Below the pieces are notes generated by a model. That model was given only the letters and a program-made list of their open reading frames with translations, made no database searches and was not told the origin of the DNA. Position numbers and translations under genes: made by a program. Positions 1-8,768 of a stretch of 64,000 nt of DNA are shown piece by piece (within the stretch, counting starts at the first letter, position 1; each line of letters opens with the position of its first letter). The stretch comes from Demequina aurantiaca. GTDB taxonomy: Bacteria; Actinomycetota; Actinomycetes; Actinomycetales; Demequinaceae. The stretch is from the NCBI RefSeq assembly GCF_000975135.1, contig NZ_BBRF01000002.1, positions 352,330 through 416,329 of the forward strand. Reading direction: 5' to 3'.

Positions 1-1
1 G

Positions 2-538
2 TCAGGTAAGGACTTCGTGTGCCCCACTGACGCGGACGTCGAGGAACTCGACAAGGACGGCGACGGACTGCTCAGCACTCTCGAGGCAGCGCCGCTCTAC
101 GGTGGGGTGCTCATCGCACTGACGACCGAGGGCGACACCTCGCCCGACTCAGCACTTGCGGTGGACCGTTTTCCCACGGCCGATGCTGATGGCAACCTGG
201 AATACAGCCGCACCTTCACGGTGACGCAGGATGTCGCAGACCAGATGGCCAACCTTCACATTGTGGATCACGGTATCGACCTCGATGGTTCGGGCACCTA
301 CGACGGTGACGTCAAGAGCTCGCTGTCTGAGGACCTCCCGCTAGAGGCGACCATCCCCGCCGCGTGTGGCGCACTCGGTGACGCACAGACCGAAGCAATG
401 CCCGCCGGTGGAGTGGCAACCGGTGACGCCATGGGCGACACCTCGACGGCCGTGATCTACGGATCGGTGGCCCTCGCCGCGCTGGCTGCTGCCGGTGGAG
501 TGGTGATGACCAACCGCCGCCGCACAGCAACCAAGTAA
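2..538 (+). CDS. CHRD-like surface protein with C-terminal sorting signal (5' end outside window)
   Basis: The reading frame is open from base 2, so the gene most likely begins before the window; a GTG at 17 lies inside the conserved domain and is an unlikely start. The visible 178 residues resemble the actinobacterial CHRD-like exported family (…CP, EF-hand-like turn, SLTT.GDTSP.SALA..RFP, then a typical LPLEATIPAACG ending). DKDGDGLLSTLE is a textbook 12-residue EF-hand calcium loop. The C terminus has a MPAGGVATGD motif, a hydrophobic stretch of about 20 residues (from AVIYGSVALA) and a basic tail NRRRTATK, the layout of a sortase substrate. The sortase gene directly downstream is the obvious partner. 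Family assignment is by recall of related proteins; the function of the domain is not established. Confidence 0.7.
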   Translation, partial: SGKDFVCPTDADVEELDKDGDGLLSTLEAAPLYGGVLIALTTEGDTSPDSALAVDRFPTADADGNLEYSRTFTVTQDVADQMANLHIVDHGIDLDGSGTYDGDVKSSLSEDLPLEATIPAACGALGDAQTEAMPAGGVATGDAMGDTSTAVIYGSVALAALAAAGGVVMTNRRRTATK

Positions 539-552
539 CGGCGAAGTACTGA

Positions 553-588
553 GGAGGGGCCGGGCCGAGGCATCGGTTCGGCCCCTCC
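553..588 (+). terminator. Stem-loop between surface-protein gene and sortase gene
   Basis: GGAGGGGCCG (553-562) pairs perfectly with CGGCCCCTCC (579-588), and the intervening bases can extend the stem. There is no U-tract, so it may act as a partial terminator that lowers sortase expression relative to its abundant substrate, or as an mRNA 3'-end stabiliser. Confidence 0.55.
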
Positions 589-622
589 GCAGTTCCGTCG
601 CCTCGAACCCCAGGGAGTTCAC

Positions 623-1369
623 ATGTCTTACTCGGAAGCTCAGTCCAATCGTGGCCGCCTACCAGGCGGACGCCAAGCCTGGATGGTGGGCGCACTCGTC
701 GCAGTGGCCCTGATCTTCGCGGCACTTGCCTGGGCCGCGACCCGGCCCGTCGTGCCCGAGCCGCTGGCACAGGACGCGCAGAGCCAAAGCCCCGCGGCAA
801 CGTCGTCCCCGGCCCCCACATCGACCCCATCGCAGCTGAACTCGCCCGCGCCGCGGCCATCAGCATCGGCGACACCCGTTCCCATTGATCTCACGGGCCG
901 GGTCGAGCCAGCGATGACACGCCCGCCGCAGGCGGCACCAGCAACGTTGACGGTGAATTCCGTGGGGATCTCCACTAATCTCGAATCATTGGGACTGATG
1001 GACGATGGCACGCTGGCGACCCCAGTCGACACCGATTTGGCGGGATGGTACGACGGCGGGCCTAAGCCGGGCGCCGTGGGACCGGCGGTAATTGCGGGGC
1101 ATGTGAGTTACGGCGGGGGAGAGTCAGTGTTCTTTCGCCTGAGCGAGATCGAGCGTGGCGACAAGATCACCGTGGCTCAGGAGGATGGATCGAACGTGAA
1201 CTTTCGAGTGACTCGGGTGGAGCAGCATCCCAAGGATGAGTTCCCGACTCTCGCGGTTTATGGGAACACCGCCACACCTGAGCTCCGCCTCATTACGTGT
1301 GGCGGGGACGTCGACACCTCCACCGGCCACTTCTATGACAACGTCATTGTGTTTGCGCAGATGGAATAG
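623..1369 (+). CDS. Class F sortase
   Basis: A 248-residue membrane-anchored transpeptidase. A single transmembrane anchor lies at about residues 20-40, followed by a Pro/Ser/Thr/Ala-rich linker (about 45-100) and the sortase beta-barrel (about 105-248). The catalytic His160 (AGHVS) and Cys226 (LITCGG) are present. Odd: class F enzymes normally have an arginine after the Cys (in the segment just before DNVVVFA), but here that segment reads DTSTGHFYDNVIVFA with no Arg at all down to the C terminus. The ATG at 623 is preceded by AGGGAG. The gene follows its probable substrate and should attach it to the cell wall through the MPAGGVATG-type signal rather than LPxTG. Family assignment is confident; activity is uncertain because of the missing Arg. 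Confidence 0.88.
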   Translation: MSYSEAQSNRGRLPGGRQAWMVGALVAVALIFAALAWAATRPVVPEPLAQDAQSQSPAATSSPAPTSTPSQLNSPAPRPSASATPVPIDLTGRVEPAMTRPPQAAPATLTVNSVGISTNLESLGLMDDGTLATPVDTDLAGWYDGGPKPGAVGPAVIAGHVSYGGGESVFFRLSEIERGDKITVAQEDGSNVNFRVTRVEQHPKDEFPTLAVYGNTATPELRLITCGGDVDTSTGHFYDNVIVFAQME

Positions 1370-1393
1370 CGACGGTGCAGCCGGATGGTGCGC

Positions 1394-1399
1394 CACAAT
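1394..1399 (+). promoter_or_regulatory. Putative -10 element of leaderless thrE
   Basis: CACAAT ends exactly 6 nt before GTG 1406. This spacing recurs at other genes here and supports 1406 rather than the in-frame ATG at 1385. Confidence 0.4.
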
Positions 1400-1405
1400 G
1401 GAGGG

Positions 1406-2749
1406 GTGAGCGAACCAGACGACGTCCCCATCAAGGAAATGGTGCGGCCGGTGAGCGCCGACGAAGAAGCCATGGAGCCCGTCGAACTCATCGAGCAGTC
1501 GGGGGCCATCATGCGCACGGGCCGGCTCATGCTCGCCGCGGGAACCGCCAGCTACCGGGTGGCACAGGCGATGCAGGCCGTCGCACAATCACTCGGCGTC
1601 GACGCTCACCACGCCCAAGTGTCGCTGACTGACATCACCGCGACCTCGCGACGCGGGCGGATCTTCCGCACTGAACTCGTGACCAATAGTGTGTTCTCGG
1701 TCAACACCGACAGAATCGTCGCACTCGACCGGATGCGGCGCACTATGCCGGAACACACCACAGCCGCGGAAGTCCACAAGACTCTCGACAATATCGAGGC
1801 CCGAGGTGCGCGCTACCCGGTGATAGCGAACGCGGCGTTCGCCGGTGCGGCGTGCGGCGGGTTTGCACTCCTGAACCATGCGAGGCTACTCGAGATCGTC
1901 GCGGTGTTTTTGGCTGCAGGGCTAGGTCAGTATGTGCGGCGCCTCCTCATGATGCGTCACTTCAATATCTTCGGAGTCACCATGGCGGCCGCTGCGGTGG
2001 CGACCGGCGTCTATATGTCCAGCATGGCCCTGCTCAATGTCACAGGAGTCCAGGTGAGCACCCACGCCGCGGGCTATATATCCGCGGTGCTCTTCCTTTT
2101 GCCTGGGTTCGCTCTCATCACTGGAGCTCTCGACATGGCAAAAATGGATATCACTGCCGGGATATCGCGCATCGCCTTCGGAACCATGATCACGCTCGGC
2201 GCGACGGTGAGCGTGTGGGCGGTGTCGCTTTTCGGCACCCTGGAGATCAGCGAACGGCCCGAGGCGAACCTTCCTGTCGCAGCAGATATTGCACTGTGGG
2301 CGGGTGGCACCGCGGTTGGTGTGCTGGGCTTCGCGTTGATGTTCAATAGCGCCTGGCGGCTCGCGCTCTCCGCTGCCGCCATTGGTGCCATCGCCAATAC
2401 CGGTCGTCTCTTTGCGATGGATCAGGGCGTCGCCATCCAGACCGCAACGGCGGCGGCGTGCGTGCTGGTGGGCGTGCTCGCCGCGTGGGCGGCCCGTGGC
2501 GGTCGCTTCCCCGTAATCACCTTGTCAGTGCCGGCCGTGCTCGTGATGGTGCCCGGGGTGACAGCCCATGAGGCGGTAGTGAGCCTCAACCGCGGTGACT
2601 ATGGCACGGCCGTCGCCGGGGTGCTACTCGTGGTTCTGGTGGTGCTGTCCATCATGGTGGGGCTGGTTGTCGCTAAATTACTCACGGACCGAGAATGGGC
2701 CTTTACACAAACGGAGCAATCATGGCATCACATCGATACCGCGAAGTAG
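1406..2749 (+). CDS. Threonine/serine exporter family protein (ThrE-like)
   Basis: A 447-residue inner-membrane protein combining the N-terminal DUF1212 part (SGAIMRTGRLMLAAGTASYRV, a soluble region before the first helices) with a C-terminal DUF3815-type membrane half; about ten hydrophobic helices are visible from residue 135 onward. The family exports threonine and serine in corynebacteria. An in-frame ATG at 1385 would add seven residues, but GTG 1406 has a well-placed -10 for leaderless transcription. The end overlaps the next small gene by 28 bp, which suggests co-transcription. The substrate is inferred from the family only. Confidence 0.85.
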   Translation: MSEPDDVPIKEMVRPVSADEEAMEPVELIEQSGAIMRTGRLMLAAGTASYRVAQAMQAVAQSLGVDAHHAQVSLTDITATSRRGRIFRTELVTNSVFSVNTDRIVALDRMRRTMPEHTTAAEVHKTLDNIEARGARYPVIANAAFAGAACGGFALLNHARLLEIVAVFLAAGLGQYVRRLLMMRHFNIFGVTMAAAAVATGVYMSSMALLNVTGVQVSTHAAGYISAVLFLLPGFALITGALDMAKMDITAGISRIAFGTMITLGATVSVWAVSLFGTLEISERPEANLPVAADIALWAGGTAVGVLGFALMFNSAWRLALSAAAIGAIANTGRLFAMDQGVAIQTATAAACVLVGVLAAWAARGGRFPVITLSVPAVLVMVPGVTAHEAVVSLNRGDYGTAVAGVLLVVLVVLSIMVGLVVAKLLTDREWAFTQTEQSWHHIDTAK

Positions 2750-3081
2750 ACCCCAGCCTTCCTGACGTGGGCAAGAGTGCGGGTGGGCCCAAGGAAATGA
2801 CGCTCGACGACGCGAAGGCGATCATGGCGTCGACTGACGTGTTGGCACTTGGCCTGCTGCACGGATACCTGCGGTCATACGCGGCGACCGCAGGCGCGAT
2901 CATGTTTGCCCCCGCCATTGCGGCGATCGCGCTGGTCCTAGGCTGGACCGGAGTCGCGATCATCTTCTTTGCATTGTTCGGCATGGCGGCCTGGGTCGTC
3001 ATGGAAGCACGACGCCGCGCCCGCAAGTGGGAGTCCGTGGTGTCCACTCGTATTGCGCAGCTGACTGCTTCGCCAGGGTGA
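2722..3081 (+). CDS. Small membrane protein of unknown function
   Basis: The 119-residue product has a polar N-terminal half and a hydrophobic hairpin at about residues 63-98 (AATAGAIMFAPAIAAIALVL, then VAIIFFALFGMAAWVVMEAR) followed by a basic stretch RRRARKW. I do not recognise a family. ATG 2722 has a GGAG ribosome site 6 nt upstream; the earlier in-frame ATG at 2695 lies deeper in thrE and has none. Overlap with the thrE 3' end points to translational coupling, so it may be an accessory to the exporter, which is inference. Confidence 0.65.
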   Translation: MASHRYREVDPSLPDVGKSAGGPKEMTLDDAKAIMASTDVLALGLLHGYLRSYAATAGAIMFAPAIAAIALVLGWTGVAIIFFALFGMAAWVVMEARRRARKWESVVSTRIAQLTASPG

Positions 3082-3106
3082 CGCCAAGCCAGTCCTCGCC
3101 AGCCGC

Positions 3107-3158
3107 AGTGCAACGTGACGGTCGCTCAAACGCCCCTTGACGACCCTGAGGTTGCACT
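3107..3158. terminator. Bidirectional stem-loop between convergent genes
   Basis: AGTGCAAC (3107-3114) pairs with GTTGCACT (3151-3158), and an inner stem GGTCG-TCAA pairs with TTGA-CGACC around the loop ACGCCCC. It lies between the small membrane gene and parC, which point at each other. No U-tract. Confidence 0.5.
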
Positions 3159-3185
3159 ACGGAAGGAGGGGCGAGTGGTTGGACG

Positions 3186-5645
3186 CTAGCCGATCCCATG
3201 AACGGGCGCGCTGATCCGGGTGCCGGACCCGTCGCGTCGTCCAAACTCCTCGGGGAGGTCGATTGACTGACCGGCGCCGGAACTTGCGCGGGCGGGGCCG
3301 GTCCCGACCCAGGCTGACATCAGTGCATCCTCTCCACGAACAAACCGATGCGCGCGCACCCCACCAGTCGCCCGTCCCTTGGAGGGGTACTCGGCGAACG
3401 GGGTGACCTTGGCGCTACCGGGGGTGGTCCCAGGAAGGGCGGTCGACGGGCCAGCGATCGTGACCACCACTGGCGCTGTGGGATCGTCACCCTGGGCAGC
3501 ATCGGCTGCGACGACGCCAAAGTAGGTGACCTTGGCGCCCGCGCTCAACTTGATGCCAGCCACACCACCACCGGCACGCCCCTGAGGGCGCACGAGCGAG
3601 GCGGCGAAGTGAAGAAGTTGGGCGTCATCGGTCACGAACACCAGCGAGTCGTCATCGGCAGCGAGTACAGCGCCGACCACCGCATCCCCATCCTTCAGCG
3701 AGATGACCTCCCACGCGTCCTTGTTGGGTGCGTCACCTGGGGCGACGCGCTTGACGACACCCTGAGCCGTACCCAGCGTGAGTGGTCGCTCGCCGGTCAG
3801 CGGAACGATGGATAGCGGCTCCTCGCCGCGCTCCAATGTCACCAGTTCCGTGAGCGGCACGCCGCCGCCCAGCGAAGGCGGCTCGGACGATGGAGCGAGC
3901 GCTGGCACGTCGAGCAAAGACAGGCGGACGATGCGCCCTAGTGTCGTCACGACGCCCACGTCCGCGCGTGCCGAGGCGGGGATCATGGCCCTGATGACGT
4001 CGTGCGAACTTCTGCGTCCCTCGGTGGGGACAGGGGAGTCGTCGGCAGTGCGCGCCACGAGGCCCGTGACCGAGAGCAACGCAAAGCACGCGGTGTCCTC
4101 GATCTCCATCGGGATAGCGGCGCTGCGAGACGAGGTTCCCGTGCCGACGGCACCGAGTGACGCAGGTGCACCAGCATCGGCCAGCAAGATGGTGCGGCGA
4201 GGCGTGCCGTACTCGGCAGCGGCGGCATCCATCTCGGTGCCGACGACGGATCGCAGGGTGGTGGGGGAGGACAGGATCTCCTCGAGCTCGGCGATCTCCG
4301 CAAGCAGTTTGGCCTTCTCCTCTTCCAGTTCGAGCTTGGAGAACTTGGTCAGGCGGCGCAGCCGCAGTTCGAGGATGTACTCGGCCTGAATCTCCGACAA
4401 GTCAAAGGCCGTCATCAGGCGCGAGCGCGCCTCGGCCACCTCCTCCGAGGACCGAATGATCTGAATAACGTCGTCGATGTCAAGAATTGCGATCAACAGG
4501 CCGTCGACCAGGTGCAAGCGGTCGAGACGTGCCTGGAGGCGGTGCTTGGAGCGGCGTGTCACCACGTTGATGCGGTGCCCCACCCACACGGCCAGCATCT
4601 CCTTAAGGCCCATGGTGCGCGGCTCGCCGTCAACGAGTGCCACGTTGTTGATGGAGAAGGACTCCTCAAGTGGGGTGTATCGGTACAGCTTCTCCAGCAC
4701 GGCCTCGGGGTTGAAGCCATTCTTGATCTCGATCACCAGACGCAGGCCATGGTGGCGGTCGGTGAGGTCGGTCACGGCGCTGATGCCGTCCAGCTTCTTG
4801 TTGGAGACACCGTCCTTGATCTTCTCAATGACCTTCTCAGGGCCTACCAGGTATGGCAGCTCGGTGACGACGATTCCCTGACGTTTAGGGGTGACCTTTT
4901 CGATCCGCGTCGTGGCACGAGTCTTGAACGCCCCCTTACCGGTCTCGTAGGCCTGACGTACGCCATCGAGGCCCACGATCTTGCCGCCGGAGGGAAGATC
5001 CGGACCGGGCACAAAGCGCATCAGCTCGTCGAGGTCGGCCTTGGGGTTGGAGAGGAGATGGCGCGCGGCAGCGATGACCTCGATGAGGTTGTGTGGCGCC
5101 ATATTGGTCGCCATTCCCACGGCGATTCCCGATGCCCCGTTGACGAGCAGATTGGGAATGGCGGCAGGCAGCACTTCTGGCTGCTGCAGCTTGTTGTCGT
5201 AGTTGGGGACAAAGTCGACGACGTCCTCGCCAAGATCAGCGGTGAGCGCCATCGACGCCTTGGCCAGTCGTGCCTCGGTGTAACGAGCGGCCGCGGGGCC
5301 GTCGTCGAGCGAGCCGAAGTTTCCGTGGCCGTCCACCAGCGGCAAGCGCAAGGAGAAGTTCTGGGCCATGCGCACCAGTGCGTCGTAGATGGCTGAGTCG
5401 CCGTGAGGGTGAAGCTTCCCCATGACCTCGCCGACCACGCGGGCGGACTTCACATAGCTGCGCTCCGGGCGCAGACCCATGTCCTGCATCATGTAGACAA
5501 TGCGCCGCTGTACGGGCTTGAGGCCATCTCGCGCATCGGGAAGAGCGCGCGAGTAAATCACCGAGTAGGCGTACTCCAGGAACGAAGCCTCCATCTCGGC
5601 ACTGACATCTATATCGACGATCTGCGAGTCCGACACGTCGGTCAT
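3186..5645 (-). CDS. parC: DNA topoisomerase IV subunit A / GyrA paralogue
   Basis: An 819-residue type IIA topoisomerase A subunit that cuts and rejoins DNA with a ParE-like ATPase partner. The winged-helix/tower part contains [12 protein letters not shown], with quinolone-region Ser84 and Asp88, both in the drug-sensitive state, and catalytic Tyr122 in ARYTEARL. The C-terminal part carries the beta-pinwheel repeats. ATG 5645 is preceded on the minus strand by GAGGAG, four bases away; a longer frame from 5684 would add 13 unsupported residues. No partner parE/gyrB gene is in the window. Divergent from the DUF5998 gene. Annotation as ParC rather than GyrA rests on genomic context: actinobacterial gyrA normally sits beside gyrB near oriC. 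Confidence 0.9.
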   Translation of the reverse strand: MTDVSDSQIVDIDVSAEMEASFLEYAYSVIYSRALPDARDGLKPVQRRIVYMMQDMGLRPERSYVKSARVVGEVMGKLHPHGDSAIYDALVRMAQNFSLRLPLVDGHGNFGSLDDGPAAARYTEARLAKASMALTADLGEDVVDFVPNYDNKLQQPEVLPAAIPNLLVNGASGIAVGMATNMAPHNLIEVIAAARHLLSNPKADLDELMRFVPGPDLPSGGKIVGLDGVRQAYETGKGAFKTRATTRIEKVTPKRQGIVVTELPYLVGPEKVIEKIKDGVSNKKLDGISAVTDLTDRHHGLRLVIEIKNGFNPEAVLEKLYRYTPLEESFSINNVALVDGEPRTMGLKEMLAVWVGHRINVVTRRSKHRLQARLDRLHLVDGLLIAILDIDDVIQIIRSSEEVAEARSRLMTAFDLSEIQAEYILELRLRRLTKFSKLELEEEKAKLLAEIAELEEILSSPTTLRSVVGTEMDAAAAEYGTPRRTILLADAGAPASLGAVGTGTSSRSAAIPMEIEDTACFALLSVTGLVARTADDSPVPTEGRRSSHDVIRAMIPASARADVGVVTTLGRIVRLSLLDVPALAPSSEPPSLGGGVPLTELVTLERGEEPLSIVPLTGERPLTLGTAQGVVKRVAPGDAPNKDAWEVISLKDGDAVVGAVLAADDDSLVFVTDDAQLLHFAASLVRPQGRAGGGVAGIKLSAGAKVTYFGVVAADAAQGDDPTAPVVVTIAGPSTALPGTTPGSAKVTPFAEYPSKGRATGGVRAHRFVRGEDALMSAWVGTGPARASSGAGQSIDLPEEFGRRDGSGTRISAPVHGIG

Positions 5646-5775
5646 CTCACTCCTCAGGAACAGCGTGGGTCTAGTGAACTGCACGTATTGTCTCGCGACC
5701 GGGCAGGGTCATGGTGCAGCCACGCGGCGTGCGCCCGTCACAGCGGTGAAGTTCCCACGGCGAGTCGGAAGGTGG

Positions 5776-5781
5776 AACACT
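5776..5781 (+). promoter_or_regulatory. Putative -10 of leaderless DUF5998 gene
   Basis: AACACT lies exactly 6 nt before ATG 5788, and there is no ribosome-binding site between them. Confidence 0.45.
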
Positions 5782-5787
5782 AGTGGC

Positions 5788-6354
5788 ATGTCTCAGACGC
5801 TTGACCAAGCAGTTGCCGTCGCCGGGTATTACCCGGCCCTCGCATCGTCCGTCCTCAAGGGCGCCATCGGTGCCGAATCCGTACGCGCGCACTTTGTGCA
5901 CGCCGAGACGACGTTCGACGACCGCGAAGTGCGCCGCCACATGACGGTCCTGGTCATCACCGACACACGGCTACTTCGAGTACACATGGACGATGGCGCT
6001 GGGCACTCGGGCGAGGGCGCCCACGAGGCATCGGCGACCGTCGAGACGGCCTTCCTCACTCGAATCTCGAACATGGCAATGACCCATGTGGTGCACCACC
6101 CGGAGAACTTTCGCGAGGGAGATGGTCCATCGGAACTCGTCCTCGCGGTGGGCTGGGGCATTCACTCACGTATTGAGCTCGAGCCAGCAACATGTGGCGA
6201 CGAGAACTGCGATGCCGATCACGGCTACACCGGCGGTATTACGGGTGACGACACGTTGGTGCGCGTCAGCGCAATCGCCGATGGTATCGACTCAGTTCAC
6301 GCCCTTGAGAGGTTCGCCGCGACCCTTCAGCAGGCCATCGGGGCCCCTGCGTGA
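5788..6354 (+). CDS. DUF5998 family protein
   Basis: This 188-residue soluble protein matches the actinobacterial DUF5998 family as I remember it: an N-terminal AGYYPALASSVLKGAI segment, then HFVHAETTFD..EVRRHMTVLVITDTRLL, and a cysteine-containing C-terminal part (CGDENCDADHGYTG). The family is repeatedly found directly upstream of an alkaline-phosphatase-like gene, as here, where the TGA stop overlaps the next GTG start (GTGA). No biochemical function is known to me. Start chosen at ATG 5788 because the upstream extension is low-quality sequence and a -10 box lies 6 nt before it. Confidence 0.75.
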   Translation: MSQTLDQAVAVAGYYPALASSVLKGAIGAESVRAHFVHAETTFDDREVRRHMTVLVITDTRLLRVHMDDGAGHSGEGAHEASATVETAFLTRISNMAMTHVVHHPENFREGDGPSELVLAVGWGIHSRIELEPATCGDENCDADHGYTGGITGDDTLVRVSAIADGIDSVHALERFAATLQQAIGAPA

Positions 6355-7520
6355 CGCTCGCCCAGCACCTCGGTGCTGCCGGGCTCAGCCTTCCCAATTA
6401 CGGGCGCAAGGACCTGGGGGCGGTGCTCCCCGCGGCACTCGCGTCGGTGGGCGCCGGTCATGTCGTCAAGGGGCGCAACGCCGAATCCGACCGGCAACGG
6501 CTAGGTCTCCCTCGCGCTCGTCACGTCGTGGTGGTGTTACTCGACGGGCTGGGACACCTCCAGCTCGACGCGCGTCGCGGACACGCACCCTTTCTGCGGT
6601 CGATCGAGTCCGGCATCGTGACCGCCGGGTACCCAACCACGACCGCGGCCTCGTTGGCGATGTTCGGTACCGGGCAGCCTTCGGGTCGAACCGGGATGAC
6701 GGGTTACACCGCGATGAATCCTGACACGGGCAAGGTCGCCAACCTCATCTCATGGGAGAACGCCGATGCGCCGGAAGAGTGGCAGCGACAGCCGTCCCTT
6801 CTCGAGCGGGCCGCGGCAGACGGTTTCACCATCACGACCCTTGGAAAGCGCCGCTTCGCCGGGTCAGGTCTGACGCAGGCCGTGTTGCGCGGCGGTCAGT
6901 TTGTGGGGGCCGAGAGTCTCGCGGAGCGAATTGACGTCGCACTGGGCGCCGCCCGCCAGTCCGGAGTGTCGTACTGCTACTGGGGAGAGATCGATGCCGC
7001 GGGGCACCGTTACGGCTGGGAGAGTGAGCAGTGGGTGGCGGCGCTCGAAGACGCCGACCGTGAGCTGCGCCGTTTAGCCTCTCAACTTCCGCGGGGGGCA
7101 GCCATGGTCGTCACGGCAGATCATGGCATGGTCGACGTCACGGACGCGCCTCGTTGGGATGCCGGCGAACACGCGGGCCTGCTGGAGGGCGTCCGACTCA
7201 CGGCGGGGGAGCCGCGCGCCTTACACCTTCACCTCAACGAGGGCGCGGACGCCGCAGGCGTGGTGGAGCGCTGGCGCAACATCTTGGGCAAACACGCCGC
7301 AGTCGTCACCAAGGAGGACGCCGATGCTGGGGGGCTCTTTGGGCCGATCCTGCCGGAGGTCTCGGGCCGCATCGGCGACGTTGTCGTCGCCATGTCAGGA
7401 CGGGCGACCGTGGTCGACTCCCGCACGCAGTCGGAGCGATCGATGGCGCTGATTGGTGTGCACGGCTCACTCACCCCCGAGGAACTGCAGGTTCCCCTAC
7501 TCACTGCGTCCGGAGACTAG
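6351..7520 (+). CDS. Alkaline phosphatase superfamily / nucleotide pyrophosphatase-phosphodiesterase
   Basis: A 389-residue member of the type I phosphodiesterase/nucleotide pyrophosphatase branch of the alkaline phosphatase superfamily. Metal-site signatures are visible: VVVLLDGLGH near residue 60, the nucleophile region YPTTTAASLAMFGTG, and TADHGMVDV near 260. No signal peptide is seen, so it probably acts in the cytoplasm. It starts with GTG in a 4-nt overlap with DUF5998 and converges with sepH, their stop codons sharing the bases CTAG. The substrate cannot be told from sequence. Confidence 0.85.
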   Translation: MTLAQHLGAAGLSLPNYGRKDLGAVLPAALASVGAGHVVKGRNAESDRQRLGLPRARHVVVVLLDGLGHLQLDARRGHAPFLRSIESGIVTAGYPTTTAASLAMFGTGQPSGRTGMTGYTAMNPDTGKVANLISWENADAPEEWQRQPSLLERAAADGFTITTLGKRRFAGSGLTQAVLRGGQFVGAESLAERIDVALGAARQSGVSYCYWGEIDAAGHRYGWESEQWVAALEDADRELRRLASQLPRGAAMVVTADHGMVDVTDAPRWDAGEHAGLLEGVRLTAGEPRALHLHLNEGADAAGVVERWRNILGKHAAVVTKEDADAGGLFGPILPEVSGRIGDVVVAMSGRATVVDSRTQSERSMALIGVHGSLTPEELQVPLLTASGD

Positions 7521-8647
7521 TCGCGCGGCGGCTCTTCGTTCTTGGCGCCAAAGACGATCTCGTCCCAACTGGGAACTGACGCGCGACCCTTCTTAGAGGG
7601 ACGCTTCTCGCCCGTCTCAGGGTTCACGTTGCGCTCGACTGCGGGCGTCTTGCCCACCTGAGCCGAAGCGTCATCGCGACGCGCGGATCCGGCCGGGTGC
7701 GGCATCGTCTGGCCGGCGGAACTGAATCCCACGTCGGCGCTACGAGCCTTGGCCGCCGGGCCAAAGCCCTCGAATCCGCCGTCTTCGTCGTACTCGTCCA
7801 CGTCGTCCTCGTCGACACTCTCACGAGTGCCGCGCTTGCCCTGCAGGTCTTCGAGCAACGCCTCTGTGGGGTTGACCGTGAAATCGCGCTCGGCCTCACC
7901 CCCCGCGGCGGGGACAGGGGCGTCGTCGTCAAAGTCGTCGTTGTCGAGGTGGAAGCCGCCCTGAGTTTGATCGGGCAACGCGGTCACCGCTGGAGGACGC
8001 GTCTCGTTGAGCGGTCCTGCCTCGGCCTCCTCGCCCCGAACGGCACTCAGGTGTCGCTTGGGGATGGGAACGTCAAGGAGTTCGGTCTCGGTGAGCCAGC
8101 GGGCCTCGTCGTCCTCGGCGGTGACTGCCCGAGCACTGTGGTCAAAGGTCCACCGGGCGCGAACGCTACGTCCACCGGCGACGTAGTCTGCCGCAACTTG
8201 CCACGGCTCGTCGACCTCACGCCATGCGTCCCACACGATGCTCTCTGTGTCGACGCCTCGGGATGCCAGCCTGTCCGCGACGAGGTCGCCCAGGACAGGG
8301 GAGCCCACGTCGCGACCAATTCGCGTGCCGCGGGCGAGGTCCGCGATGTAGGAGCGTTCTGCGATGACCGGGACTTCGTACTTCTCGAACGAGCGCACGT
8401 CCTCTCCGGTGATCTCCGCGAGCTCGGCGGCGTTCAATCCCGCACGGATACGCTGTTGGATCTCCTTGGGACTGAGTCCAGAGGATGCTGGGGCGGGCGC
8501 AGTGCTCACCGGGGTAGTTGCCCTCGCGTGCCGAATGGCGCGACGAAGTTCGTCCGAGATCGGCAACGTATACCGTTCCCCGGATTCGGAAGTAACGATG
8601 AGGTTTTCACCATCATCGGCTGGGCCCACCAAAGACAAGCGTGTCAT
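7517..8647 (-). CDS. sepH: Septation protein SepH (DUF3071)
   Basis: This 376-residue protein carries the N-terminal DUF3071 domain (about residues 1-160, with a helix-turn-helix-like core SPKEIQQRIRAGLNAAELAEITGE) and a long acidic, disordered C-terminal half. SepH binds FtsZ and promotes division-ring assembly in Streptomyces and mycobacteria. The minus-strand ATG at 8647 has CACGCT exactly 6 nt upstream and no ribosome site, so the message is probably leaderless. The gene is transcribed away from the suhB-like gene and converges with the phosphodiesterase gene. Confidence 0.88.
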   Translation of the reverse strand: MTRLSLVGPADDGENLIVTSESGERYTLPISDELRRAIRHARATTPVSTAPAPASSGLSPKEIQQRIRAGLNAAELAEITGEDVRSFEKYEVPVIAERSYIADLARGTRIGRDVGSPVLGDLVADRLASRGVDTESIVWDAWREVDEPWQVAADYVAGGRSVRARWTFDHSARAVTAEDDEARWLTETELLDVPIPKRHLSAVRGEEAEAGPLNETRPPAVTALPDQTQGGFHLDNDDFDDDAPVPAAGGEAERDFTVNPTEALLEDLQGKRGTRESVDEDDVDEYDEDGGFEGFGPAAKARSADVGFSSAGQTMPHPAGSARRDDASAQVGKTPAVERNVNPETGEKRPSKKGRASVPSWDEIVFGAKNEEPPRD

Positions 8648-8653
8648 GTGCCC

Positions 8654-8659
8654 AGCGTG
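8654..8659 (-). promoter_or_regulatory. Putative -10 of leaderless sepH
   Basis: On the minus strand CACGCT is followed by 6 nt and then the ATG of sepH. Confidence 0.35.
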
Positions 8660-8768
8660 CCACGCCTTGCGGCGTATCGCGCGTCACGCCACGCTGAAGC
8701 ACCACCTGAGAACGGGCGGCTCTGTGCCCAATCCGCCCTCGCACGCTTGATGGGGCACCATGGGTGCC

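Noticed and set aside
3186..5645. Calling this gene gyrA
   Set aside because: No gyrB or oriC-region genes nearby; the context (DUF5998, sepH) is that of the second actinobacterial A subunit.
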